Shown in pieces: positions 45,985-56,302 of a stretch of DNA of 64,000 nt. Numbering within the stretch: position 1 is the stretch's first letter; every line of letters starts with the position of its first letter. Location: contig NC_065894.1 of assembly GCF_905147045.1 (NCBI RefSeq), positions 5,989,501 through 6,053,500 on the forward strand. Direction: 5' to 3'. The translations under genes were made by a program, and so were the position numbers. This stretch comes from Nymphalis io (lineage: Eukaryota > Arthropoda > Insecta > Lepidoptera > Nymphalidae). Below the pieces are notes generated by a model that was not told the origin of the DNA, ran no database searches, and was given only the letters and a program-made list of their open reading frames with translations.

Positions 45985-47610
45985 AGTATTCGTAGGTTTG
46001 TCATAGATCATCATCATATACTATAGGTAGTTATTATAGTAGATATTATTGTGATTAAATGCGATATTATTTTTGTATAACTTCTCAAGCAAATCAAAAT
46101 ATATTTTGCGCAAATAAATCCTATATCCATTGACACATTGGCTGTATAATTGTCGTCTTTGAATACGTTAGTCATAATGTTCAAAACGCTTCGATCCTAA
46201 TGAAATTCGTGCAGTAAGTGATGCAAATGTTGAAGATCATAACTCACGTTACCAGGATACGAGCTCGTCTTAAATTACGACGTCACGACTCTAGATGTGA
46301 CCCACCACGCATGACTGGACATTGATATCGAGAGCTCTTATGTTTCCGATAGACAAATGACTGTCTGCTGCTGATAGGTATTTCAGTGACGGTATGTGCT
46401 TTAGCGAAATACTGATAACTATTGAAATATTTATGACCTTGCATGTATACCCTGAATATATGATTGTTCTGTTATAGCTGTTTGATAAATAAATAGTGAT
46501 ATATTATAATAACTATAAGTAAATACATTGATTTGATGTTTTTCGTTGGGGAGAACAATAAATGTTTTTTATAGCATTTACCAACGGTCCTAATTTTTCT
46601 TGGAAAGAATTTTTTAGGGAATATTTTATATGGACAGTTTTCTCCACCTGTTTTCAGTCAGCTTTTTTGATTCGTAACATCCCTTGCTTTTGCTTTTTAT
46701 TAAACAATTTTGCTTTTCAACAAGTGCTTAGAGTCAATTTAATATAGTTTTAGTTGATAATCATGTATACTGTGTTTTGTTCTATTACTCCACTTCAATA
46801 GAACGGCAATCCGACACGATTAGAGAAATCAGACGATATAGCAACGGCTGTACGTGCTTTTCAAAGATCATTCTCAAGAAATTCTTGCTCAAAAATTCAA
46901 TAACTTATATGTCAAGTGTGCGACATGATTCCGAAGGTTTCAGGAGTAAGCACTTCCATTTGAGAATGAATATGGTTTTTTTTTTGTAAATAAGTTCTAA
47001 AAGAGCAGAAGAAATATAAAATGTTTCAAATATTTGGTATATTTGTTTTTAGTGAACAAGAATAAAACCGCTGGTGAAGTTTGTATTACATAAAACAGGC
47101 CGTACATCACAACGAACAAGAGCGTCATTAAGCATGTTAAAATGTTAGGCAATGGCGACATGGCCTAGATGCACCGCGCTCACTCTGTTACATACATCAA
47201 AAGATGAAATGAATTGTAGAGTTGAAACAATGCTTTCATGAATTACAATAACATCTCACGATAAAAAATAATCAAATAATTATAAAAACAAACATTCAAA
47301 AATAAGTTATTATTTAAATTATTAAGAAATTTATTGCCACCAACTGTTCGAGAGTAAGCAAAATTTTAGTTCTATCGGTCGAATAAATCTGATGTAGTTG
47401 CAAGGGTTGATTCGGATTTAATACTGGTAAAGAAATGTAACACGAAATGCCACTGTAAATATAACTTGTCTGTTCTTGTACAGGACTCAAAAAGAAAACC
47501 AAATTTTAATATGGTAACGTAAACAAGTTAAGCAAAACAATTACTTTAATTAAAATAAAACTAACTTATGATTTATTACGAATTTTGTATATTCTATACT
47601 TATTCGTACA
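45985..47610. other. Intergenic DNA without recognisable genes
   Basis: AT-rich. Frames of 61-70 codons at 46562 and 46777 have no recognisable features. Confidence 0.5.
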
Positions 47611-47892
47611 TTTTTTTATATAGAATAGGAAGGCGGACGAGCATATGGGCCACCTGATGGTAAGTGGTCACCAACGCTCTTAGACATTGGCATTGTAAGA
47701 AATGTTACCCATCGCTTTCATCACCAATGCGCCACCAACCTTGGGAACTAAGATGTTATGTCCCTTGTGCCTGTAATTACACTGGCTCACTCTTCAAGCC
47801 GGAACACAACAATATCAAGTACTGCTGTTTTGCGGCAGAATATCTGATGAGTGGGTGGTACCTACCCAGACGAGCTTGCTCTACCACCAGTA
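47611..47892 (-). mobile_element. Family A retroelement, nearly full length
   Basis: The plus strand runs from TTTTTTTATATAGAATAGGA to GACGAGCTTGCTCTACCACC, with a small deletion (CACAAAGCC) near its 5' end and a shortened CACCCTTC region. It is otherwise close to the family consensus, hence fairly young. Confidence 0.88.
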
Positions 47893-48640
47893 AACACTTT
47901 ATTACGTAAGCGGCTAGTTCAAAAACTAATTATAATTTCCGAAACAAACACTGCAAAAGTAAAAAAATGCAATTTTTACATGCTATGTTACGAAAACCTC
48001 TATAATAAAACTTGTTTTACGAAAGAAACAAAATATTGCGCAACATTATTTTCAAAGTAAACTTTGACTAAAGCTTAGGTGCAATATAGAAGCTAGAATC
48101 TGTTAGTTTCACAAAGAAAACTTTTCAACTAAGAACATTTACAACTTCGATGTCGAAATATATTATGCACTTTTATACCCTGTTGTTTTTCCGGTATAAA
48201 TATGAATTTGTTTTATGAAAATTGTTTGTTGTCTTGTTTTACTGAAAATATTAAATGTATTTTGTATGCATTTCCTATTTATAAGTAAAGTCCTCCTGGC
48301 CTATAAATAACACGATGTTTGGTGTTGCTAAGAAACGTTACTAAGTGGCTAACTGTGCTTTCTATAATTTAAACAACGTATGCGAGTAACGTCGTTTATC
48401 TTTATAAATAATACCTTAAATATAACAATAAAATTAAACATTAATACCGTAATATTGTATATCCGTCAACGTAATACGTTCTGTGCTGTATACGATACAC
48501 GAGTACGATACATCGATATACGAGTGTAATTTTTTTCCCATGCGCTTATTAAAATTTCTCATAATATTTCTAAAACTACTGATACGAATGACAAAATGTA
48601 AAAACGATTTTTTATTTAGTCAAGAAACGTTTAAAATTAA
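47893..48640. other. Intergenic DNA without recognisable features
   Basis: AT-rich with no supported gene or repeat. Confidence 0.5.
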
Positions 48641-48650
48641 TATGTTAATT

Positions 48651-48963
48651 TGCATATGTCGAGATGGCCCAGTGGTAAGAACGCGTGAATCTTAACCGAT
48701 GAACGTGGGTTCAAACCCGGGCAAGCACCTCTGAATTTTCATGTGCTTAATTTCTGCTTATAATTCATCTCGTGCTTTTCGGTGAAGGAAAACATCGTGA
48801 GGAAACCTGCATGTGTCTAATTTCATCGAAATTCTGCCACATGTGTATTCCACCAACCCGCATTGGAGCAGCGTGGTGGAATAAGCTCCAAACCTTATCC
48901 CCAAAAAGGGAGAGGAGGCCTTAGCCCAGCAGTGGGACATTAACAGGCTGTTACTGTTACTGT
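48651..48963 (+). mobile_element. SINE family B, full length, 10-bp TSD
   Basis: A complete copy with GTCGAGATGGCCCAGTGGTA, GGGTTCAAACCCGGGCAAGC, GGAGGCCTTAGCCCAGCAGT and a (CTGTTA)n-like tail. TATGTTAATT flanks it at 48641-48650 and 48964-48973. It is nearly identical to the 29162 copy, so both belong to a recently active subfamily. Confidence 0.95.
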
Positions 48964-48973
48964 TATGTTAATT

Positions 48974-49755
48974 ATTATTAAGAATGGAAAACTTTCGACG
49001 AATTAATTAAACTATATTGTTATTATCTTCTATGAATTAATAACATAGGTTTAATAAAAAAAACCGAATTCAAAGTTTTCGTGTATCTATTATAATTTTG
49101 GCAACAATCGCTTGAAAAGCGTAGTAACCAAAAATCTATCGACAAACTACATAATATAATATAGAAATATTGTATATATCAAAATTATACATTTTGATTT
49201 TCTTATCAATCAGATTGGAAGTAAACAGTAAATCTTATAAAACAAACAAGCAAAATATACATAATTATAATATTCATATGATGGTACTTAATTAATTATA
49301 ATTGTAGTATAAGTGAAAAGTACCTAACCGAATGACTGATATTACAAAATCTCTCCTTCCATTTACAAGATGGATTCTGGTAAACTACATAATCCTAAAT
49401 GAGTGTACGACATTTTACCTTCATCATGCGTAACGAAGACAAATTTAAGCTCACCTATTCGGAGACCGGGATTACAGACAGCGCGGATGTTTGGACCAGA
49501 TTATTCGTACGGGGACTCCATATTTACAAGAACTGTCACGGGTAAGGAACAAAAACATACAAAACCTTACCGATTACACTTTGATAGAAGAAAGATGTTT
49601 TTGAGTCAAAAACGTTTCAATCAAACTTATATATCATAGCTCAAATTTAATCTTCAAACTTTTCTTAAACATATATCAAAGTTATCACAACTATTATGAA
49701 TTTAACATGGAAAATAGAGACTGATAATAAATTTTCTGCTCTGCTCGTATAATTG
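48974..49755. other. Intergenic DNA; possible exon near 49403-49551
   Basis: A frame starting at a GTG or ATG-like position in this interval reads RRPGLQTARMFGPDYSYGDS up to a donor-like CACGG|GTAAGG at 49551. Base composition there is richer than in the flanks. No acceptor or partner exon is evident and the opposite strand is also partly open, so I leave it as a candidate only. Confidence 0.2.
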
Positions 49756-49895
49756 TAGTCTGCTCGTATACATTGGCGACGGTTAGAGCATAAGTCATGC
49801 AAGTACATTATCAATGCGCTGCCAACCGTGAAACCTAAGTAGTTATGTTCCCTTGCCTGTAATAACACTGTCTCTCTCGCCCTTCACACCGAAGC
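49756..49895 (-). mobile_element. Family A retroelement, degraded fragment
   Basis: The plus strand shows CATTGGCGACGGTTAGAGCA, CAATGCGCTGCCAACCGTGA, TTGCCTGTAATAACACTGTC and CTCGCCCTTCACACCGAAGC in family A order. Both ends are lost. Confidence 0.7.
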
Positions 49896-51142
49896 ATTGA
49901 TGCTTGACTGAAATATATTGTTAGTGAGTACTAAACTAGGATAAGTTTCGTCGGATTATTTTGTCTTTATAGTAATAGTGTTTATAAATATATTTTTAAC
50001 ACAATTAAATTAAGCATGCATTAATGAAGTATTAAATAAGTATAGTACTTTTAGCGTAGAAGCAAACCAAGAAGCTAAGGATATATCTGAGTGATTGAGA
50101 GAAAGAGACAAACATAGACGCAAAGAGTTATCGTGATTGATGAATTTAACATTAAATAATTATCGGTGGAATTCGTATTCGTTCCACACAGAACAGAAAA
50201 AAAAAGCGTAAATACGGACTTGTAGCTTATTCTCGGGGCAATCGACACTCAAACCCGGTGTACATTTAAATACAAATCAATTCTGTAACATGACAATTCA
50301 AAAGTGTTAAAAGCTTACTTGAATAGTGAATATTTTGATTCTATTTTGAATTATCTATTAACAGAGGGTTAGTACTGGTTGATTTAATTGAAACAATGTA
50401 CTAATTCTCTTAACATCCTCTAAATACTCGCGCACCATAAATCCGTCTTCCTCAGCCCTGACATGGCCGACAGGAATAATAGAACATAGATAGCAAATAG
50501 AATAATTCCGTGTTAAATTTGATGACATTATTTTTAATATGTATATTATTGGTCTTATTATACATAACTCTTCTGTACTTGTATTTGTTACCTAACTTCT
50601 CCTTAACGGCTGGACCTATTTGGATAAAATTGTGTGTGTATATTTCAATAGGTTCCTGAATTACGGGAAAACACACGTATTAAAATATTAAACAATGTTT
50701 TCTAAGGCAAAAAATAATACATTTCAACGTTGCAATACAAACCATTTAGCTAATCGTCCAACATAACAGAACGTTAGTTCAATCTGCGTCCGTCTTTATT
50801 CATATACATAGTCAATTGCTCGTAAATTTCGTATGTTAGCAGACCTTTTACACTAAATAGCTAATGGTTGGCTTATGTTATGCTCGCAACATGAGTGTAG
50901 TTAAATGAAAATTGTACGCCGTAAACGCGGTGAAAGAGCCATGTATTTTTAAGAGACATACTCATCTCATACATCCGTTGATATGTAGAATATGGAGTGT
51001 ATTAGCGTGAACAGCTATTTACCGCAGGTTTTTAAATATAAAAATACCATACAAACCTTCAGCAGATCAGCTAATGATTAACTAAATTTATTTCTTTAAT
51101 TATTTATTAATTTATCATTTCCATATGTCCTATTTATTTTGT
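49896..51142. other. Intergenic DNA without recognisable genes
   Basis: AT-rich. A 74-codon minus-strand frame at 50452-50676 shows no domain. Confidence 0.5.
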
Positions 51143-51475
51143 AGACTGTCTTGTTCGTCTAGTGGCTAGATGTAAGGCCGCAGACCCGGAGATTCTGGGT
51201 TCAATTCCCATGTGGGCCCAATAAAATGTTATTGAATTTTTCTGTCGAAAATTCTCGATAGCAGCCCGGACGCTCGAAGTTGGTAGTGTCTACACTCCCG
51301 TGCCTCGGAAAGCACGTAAAGCCGTTGATCCTGCGCCTGAACTTACCTTACTTATCTTACCTGTCGGGTCGGATTGCCGCCCCATCGGATTATGATAGTT
51401 AGGGAATAGAGAGTGCACCTGTGTTTACGCACACACTTGTGCACTATAATATGTCCTGCACAGTTGGCTAATCTC
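51143..51475 (+). mobile_element. tRNA-derived SINE family C, full length
   Basis: Head GTTCGTCTAGTGGCTAGATG (A box), TTCTGGGTTCAATTCCCATG (B box), body CCGTGCCTCGGAAAGCACGT, GCCCCATCGGATTATGATAG and GGGAATAGAGAGTGCACCTG, end CCTGCACAGTTGGCTAATC. It serves as the reference for the family because it lacks the inverted duplications of the 22634 copy. TCCTATTTATTTT before and TCCTATTTTATTA after the element may be the altered target-site duplication. Confidence 0.9.
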
Positions 51476-51487
51476 CTATTTTATTAA

Positions 51488-51534
51488 TATTAACACAGTT
51501 ATTATATATGTAATATATAATAACTGTGTTAATA
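51488..51534. repeat. Perfect inverted repeat, 22-bp arms, 3-nt loop
   Basis: The left arm (51488-51509) begins TATTAACACAGTTATTATAT. The right arm (51513-51533, plus the outermost A at 51534) is its exact reverse complement around GTA. It starts 13 bases after the end of a C SINE. Confidence 0.93.
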
Positions 51535-52795
51535 AAATATTTAAATGATTTTATTCGTTATATTATAAAGTATTCCTAAGTTTAATTGTATGTAATATTA
51601 TAGTATCGTATTCTAATATTTTATTAATTGAATTCATTTAATATTAACAACTACAAAATATAACATAACGTATTAATATAATAACTCATCCTTATCTAAG
51701 CCAATGTTAGAGGTGCTTTATAAATATTGTGTTTGTTATTTTACATGGTATAGTAGAGGTCGTCCTAAGCAAACAAGTAAGTGGGCAGCTTTCACAAAAT
51801 GTAAATATGAATTTCGATAGCATTTAAATTTACCTAACCATAAATCTGGCAACACTCGCAATGATTTTTAGATTTAAATAGTTTTTAGTAGATTTGGTTT
51901 CTCCACCGAAATGATTTTTCAAAAAGATTTAAAATATATTTACCAACTAATTTCAATAGTATTTTCATATAATATCAGTATTAATTTATTAGATAAGTAC
52001 TGAATGAACTGTTTTCAAGAATCACTATTTGAAATCCAAAGACCATCTTCAAGCGTCGAGTAACAGTTCAATTAGCTCAGTAGGTCATGTAGTGCAGTCG
52101 GAATCTGCAACTTAACTTTTTTATTATATTTATCATTAACGAAAATTAAGCATCTTCTGAGTTATACTCATTCAAAAAAAAATTACTACTTAATAATTAA
52201 AAATGCGTACTTATTTCGTTTAGGTTTCGTGAGTGTAATTATAATTATATCTTAAAGTATTTCTTAGTAATAAAACTAAATAATTATGTCAATAGCTAAT
52301 GAGAGATTTATATACTTACCACCTTTAGTATTGTTCGTTTAAAATAAAATATTTATTACAATTTTTAAATTACCTATAAAATAAAATTCTTAATCACATT
52401 TTTGAAGTAATCTTCTAAGCTTTTTAGTTAGCTATTTAATTCATCATCTTTCTTTGAAATGCAAAAGCAAACAGCGACGAAATAATAATCAATAGCGTTA
52501 TAAAGTACCTTTACAAAAAAAAAAATATTGAAACAGCGCCATCTATTTTTCATTAGTTTTGATTATTTTGAAGTTGGACATATTTTTGCTAGATGTCGCC
52601 AGTAACGTTATACGAAGTAAAGTGACAATTTGTTGCTTCAACTCTCTGCTAGATGGCGTTGCATGAAATATTAAATGAAGCTTTCAAAACTTTTCCATAC
52701 TATATTTTTAGAGTACTATTACCTTAATAATATATTTACGAAAAATACCTTTATTTTTTGAATACTACTTTATTTTTTAAATAGTATATATAATT
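51535..52795. other. Intergenic DNA; cluster of GCCATCTA-type motifs
   Basis: No gene. Three related motifs lie at 52535 (AGCGCCATCTA), 52589 (CTAGATGTCGCC) and 52649 (CTAGATGGCG), discussed as a finding. A tRNA-like phrase at 52075-52115 does not fold into a tRNA by eye. Confidence 0.5.
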
Positions 52796-53312
52796 GAGCC
52801 AAGATAACCTAGTGGCTGGAACACAGGTCGTAATAATGTTAACGGGTAAAATCTTTAAAAACATCAATGACTTTTCACGTGATTAAATTGTGTTCATAGT
52901 AAAATTTATCCACCCCTCGTCGGTCTAGTATCTACAGCTTATAAGGACCTAGGTCCTGGGTTCGAGCTTCGAGTCAGAATAATAAGAATTTTAGTTTTTT
53001 AGTTTTTCTGTCGGACTATTCTCAGTAGCACCCCTAAATCTGGGAATTGGCAGTGTTTACACTTCCGTGCCTCTAAAAACACTTTAATTTGTAGGTTCTG
53101 CGGAAACACTTGTCAATTATGATATATCCTGCGGAATTGGCCTTATCTTGAGTTCAGCTCTCGTGAACGAAATCGATCAGGACCACGTGTTGGATAATAA
53201 TATTCTGTCAAATGTTCCTAACCCATCTCGAATATTATAGAACGGTGGAATAAGCTTTAAGCTGTGGCGATCTTTTTGCCTAGCTGTGGGACGTATACAT
53301 AAAACTGTCTCT
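52796..53312 (+). mobile_element. SINE family B, old copy interrupted by a C SINE
   Basis: The head GAGCCAAGATAACCTAGTGG and CACGTGATTAAATTGTGTTC belong to family B. After the inserted C element the B sequence resumes with CTCTCGTGAACG, ATTCTGTCAAATGTTCCTAA, GAACGGTGGAATAAGCTTTA and CCTAGCTGTGGGACGTATAC. The order is right and the pieces are collinear, so this is one copy split by a later insertion. Confidence 0.7.
52911..53147 (+). mobile_element. SINE family C nested in a B SINE
   Basis: CCCCTCGTCGGTCTAGTATC, GGTCCTGGGTTCGAGCTTCG, TTTTTCTGTCGGACTATTCT, CACTTCCGTGCCTCTAAAAA and ATGATATATCCTGCGGAATT follow family C order. A segment between the AAAGCACGT block and the end (the CATCGGATTATGAG region) is missing. 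It is diverged from the 51143 copy, so nesting occurred long ago. Confidence 0.75.
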
Positions 53313-53807
53313 GATATAATTTTGATTTATGTGTATTTAACATTAATTATATAGATATCATGCATAGTTATATAGAAGGGTGGTTTTATTTAAGATATCG
53401 ATATGTAGCTTTATTTAAATAACCCTTAAAAATCAAATAATAAACAACGGAGCGTTTTTTGTTAAAACAGCAATTACGTTGATAAGTTCGGTTCACTGAG
53501 TTCGCTTCGAAAAACTGCTTTTTGAATGCTTTGCGTGCAATTTGTAGGCCGGGTAACGGTGGCGATAAATCAAATGAGTTCAGTGATTCGCTACGAGTTA
53601 ATCTGGGTTGTTCGAAGTTAGTCGAATTTGTTATACTTTATTAGTGATATTGGCTAATTACATAATGTTAAATATTTACGTTCGGTATAATTCAATTTGA
53701 TATTAATTTCAGGAGGTCAAATATATGTACATAACTGCTATTAAGCCTATTATCATTTTTATTAATTTAAAAAGCAAACTTTATTTTTATTATTTCTTAT
53801 ATTATTA
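53313..53807. other. Intergenic DNA without recognisable genes
   Basis: A richer patch at 53480-53620 (GTAGGCCGGGTAACGGTGGC) has no recognisable motif or frame. Confidence 0.5.
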
Positions 53808-53928
53808 TTGCCTAGTGGTAAGAACGCGTGAATCTTAACTGATGATCGTGGGTTCAAACCCGGGAAAGCACCACTGAATTTTCATGTGAAGGAAAACATC
53901 GTGAGGAAACCTGCATGTGTTTAATTTC
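53808..53928 (+). mobile_element. SINE family B, 5' part only
   Basis: TTGCCTAGTGGTAAGAACGC, GATCGTGGGTTCAAACCCGG and GAAAACATCGTGAGGAAACC are well kept. A short deletion removes the CTTAATTTCTGTTTATAATTC region. Similarity stops at TGTTTAATTTCA, so the 3' half is absent. A 3' loss is unusual for a retroelement and suggests later deletion or interruption. Confidence 0.8.
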
Positions 53929-54280
53929 AAGGGCTTTTTTTGGAAGGGGATCATGTAATGGATGGTCACACTGGAGATCTTGCAGGTGCATTTTGGACGA
54001 CGATGGCACATTGTTGGTATATTATATTATATACTGATACATTCGCAACGCCCGGAGCTTAAATAAAGGACTGTAGAAGTACGACGTTAGGGTTTATTAT
54101 TTCAAATAGTCCTGAGTAAAACGCCTCACACTGCACTCGTACACATTAGTACAGTGTGATATCACCTCCCTGAGATAAGATTTGCCAAATCACACACGAA
54201 CCATGGCACATGGAGCAGCATATGTGTATTTTAAAATGACTTCGTCTCCTCTCCGATCTTTGTCTAAGACGGCCATGGAA
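53929..54280. other. Intergenic DNA, unassigned
   Basis: Begins GGGCTTTTTTTGGAAGGGGA directly where the SINE B copy breaks off, and may be part of another element that interrupted it. A short inverted pair TCACACTG (54126-54133) and CAGTGTGA (54152-54159) is present. No identity is assigned. Confidence 0.4.
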
Positions 54281-54512
54281 AGGGTATTTGGTAGGTAATA
54301 ATGAGATATTTTACCGCCAAGCAGCAATGTAAGTATTGCTGATTGGCAACAGCAATATTTAGTATTGTTACGTTCCGATTTGAAGGGTGAGTGAGCCAGT
54401 GTAATTATAGACACGAGAGACATAACATCTTCGTTTCCAAGGTTGGTGGCGCATTGGCGATGTAAGGAATGATTAATGTTTCTTACATCGCCGATGTATA
54501 TGTGTGGTTATG
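54281..54512 (+). mobile_element. Family A retroelement, diverged
   Basis: GGTATTTGGTAGGTAATAAT, TTTGAAGGGTGAGTGAGCCA, GTGTAATTATAGACACGAGA, CCAAGGTTGGTGGCGCATTG and TTTCTTACATCGCCGATGTA follow family A order. Both ends are eroded, and a GCAACAGCAATATT-like repeat is inserted near 54345. The overlapping 77-codon antisense frame is fortuitous. Confidence 0.78.
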
Positions 54513-55471
54513 AAAAAAGGTAAATGTGATGACTTCGCCAGCATCTCATTTCGCATATGCACTTTCTCAGCGAATAATAACAATATATATATAAAAGTCT
54601 TTATTTATTTCGAAATAAAACATCTTCATACTAATATTTTTTACTATATATTAAGCGGCTTGCTTTTGCACAGGTTACACCCAAACTTAGGTACTAGTGC
54701 CACATTTATAATATTGGTGTAAAAGTAATATAGCATGTTTTTTTTTTCAATATATCTATGTAGCAGTTAAATTGAGTAAAACAAAAGAATTGTTGTTGTT
54801 GTTTTCTAATTAATGCTTCTCTACTATACCGTCCCACGTTGATATTACGCAATCACATGCAACTTCAGAAAACTTAGCAGGAAAACAGTAAACGCCAAAC
54901 ATCGTTTTACTTCATTGTATTTGCAATTCAACGAGTCTAGAAGTTTAAAATTACTTTGGGACAGTTTTATCCTCCGTTTATTATATTTAAGACGAGTCGG
55001 AATGAGATTTTAAATTAGCTTTTTAACTATAATGGATTTGAAATTATATAAACATAACTTCTGAAGACTCATACTACATTATTTCCGAATCAATTTGATC
55101 CTTTTTTTAATTACATAGATTAATTTTAACTTTTCGTATCTTGTTTATTGATATTTTTTTATTTCTTACCTGCTTTTTCAATTCTTTGTTTTTTTCGGGA
55201 TAAAAAGTAGACTGTCGACGTTAGTCCAGCCCGTAAAAAATCTCCATGTAACATAATTAACAATTATTAGCATATTATAAATGCAACTTAACTGCTTAAT
55301 ATGCATTTTTACATTAAATCCTTACTAATATTATAACTACGAAAGTAAAGTTAGTTTGTTTGACGCTTTCACGTCTTAACTATAATTATACTTAACCGAT
55401 CATTGTAAAATTTTGTATGGAAAGGTCATACTAGTACAAAATAAAATATAGTGGTAGTAGTAAAATTATTT
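54513..55471. other. Intergenic DNA with a common lepidopteran repeat phrase
   Basis: The stretch at about 55327-55425 (AATATTATAACTACGAAAGT, then CGCTTTCACGTCTTAACTAT and AAATTTTGTATGGAAAGGTC) matches a widespread lepidopteran motif. It recurs in this window at 58246, where a Helitron-like end follows. Boundaries here cannot be set. Confidence 0.45.
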
Positions 55472-55612
55472 ACTGGTGGTAGGGCTTTGTGCAGGCTCGT
55501 CTGGGTAGGTGCCACCCACTCATCAGATATTCTACCACTAAACAACAGTGTCAATGTCTTCTGTCAAGGGCATTGGTGACTACTTACCCGTGGTGGCCCA
55601 TTTGCCTACAAT
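55472..55612 (+). mobile_element. Family A retroelement with central deletion
   Basis: It starts TACTGGTGGTAGGGCTTTGT and keeps GTGCCACCCACTCATCAGAT. It then jumps from CACTAAACAACAGTG to TCAATGTCTTCTGTCAAGGG, skipping roughly 130 bp of the centre, and finishes with GGTGGCCCATTTGCCTACA. The usual poly(A) is replaced by an AT microsatellite. Confidence 0.85.
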
Positions 55613-55614
55613 CA

Positions 55615-55617
<3 letters not shown>

Positions 55618-55652
<35 letters not shown>
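55618..55652. repeat. (TA)17 microsatellite
   Basis: About 35 bases of uninterrupted TA repeat lie directly at the 3' end of a family A copy. Confidence 0.95.
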
Positions 55653-55655
<3 letters not shown>

Positions 55656-55948
55656 GTGTGTTTTGGTTGCGCCGAATTATATTTTTTTTGACGTCTTCTG
55701 TTATAATCTAAAAATTATACTAAAGTATTTTTATTGTAAAAAACATATTCTAATTAAATGTTATAAATTGTAACATGTTAATGTTTATTTTATTTATAAT
55801 AGTTAATTTTATTAAGGTATTTTTACTCATAACTTAATTATTTTGAAATAGCTAGTAAGTAGTTCTTAAAATATTTTTATTCAATATCATTGATCATTGC
55901 TATCATACGTTGATGATGAATGGCTATTCTGAAGAAATAGTATCAAAA

Positions 55949-56195
55949 TGCGCAGGACATATTAAAATGCACAAGTATATGCACGAACATAAATGCACTC
56001 TCTAAGCATTAAATCTAGATGACCAATCAAACTCCACCAGATTAGAGTTCTGGAGCAGTGCCAATGGTTTTACGTGCTTTCTTAGGCATTAGAGTGTTAG
56101 CACTGCTAACTTTCAAACTCTCGGCTGTTACTTCACATAAAAACTCAATAACTCTTTACTGGCCCGACTAAACTTGAAATTGAGAGAATCTTGTG
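55949..56195 (-). mobile_element. SINE family C, degraded
   Basis: The plus strand keeps GCGCAGGACATATTAAAATG, ATGCACTCTCTAAGCATTAA, GTTTTACGTGCTTTCTTAGG, CAAACTCTCGGCTGTTACTT and AACTCAATAACTCTTTACTG in reversed family C order. The tRNA head is lost near 56190. Confidence 0.72.
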
Positions 56196-56302
56196 ACAAC
56201 CACTTCATATCAATGAAATAAAACTAACCTAATCCTAATTTCTGACATTAGCCAAATATACTTTTGACTAAGTTATCAGTCGAAAGTAATATTAAGAAAA
56301 GA

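Noticed and set aside
52075..52115. tRNA-like phrase TTAGCTCAGTAGGTCATGTA
   Set aside because: It resembles an A box, but no B box or acceptor stem follows within tRNA distance.
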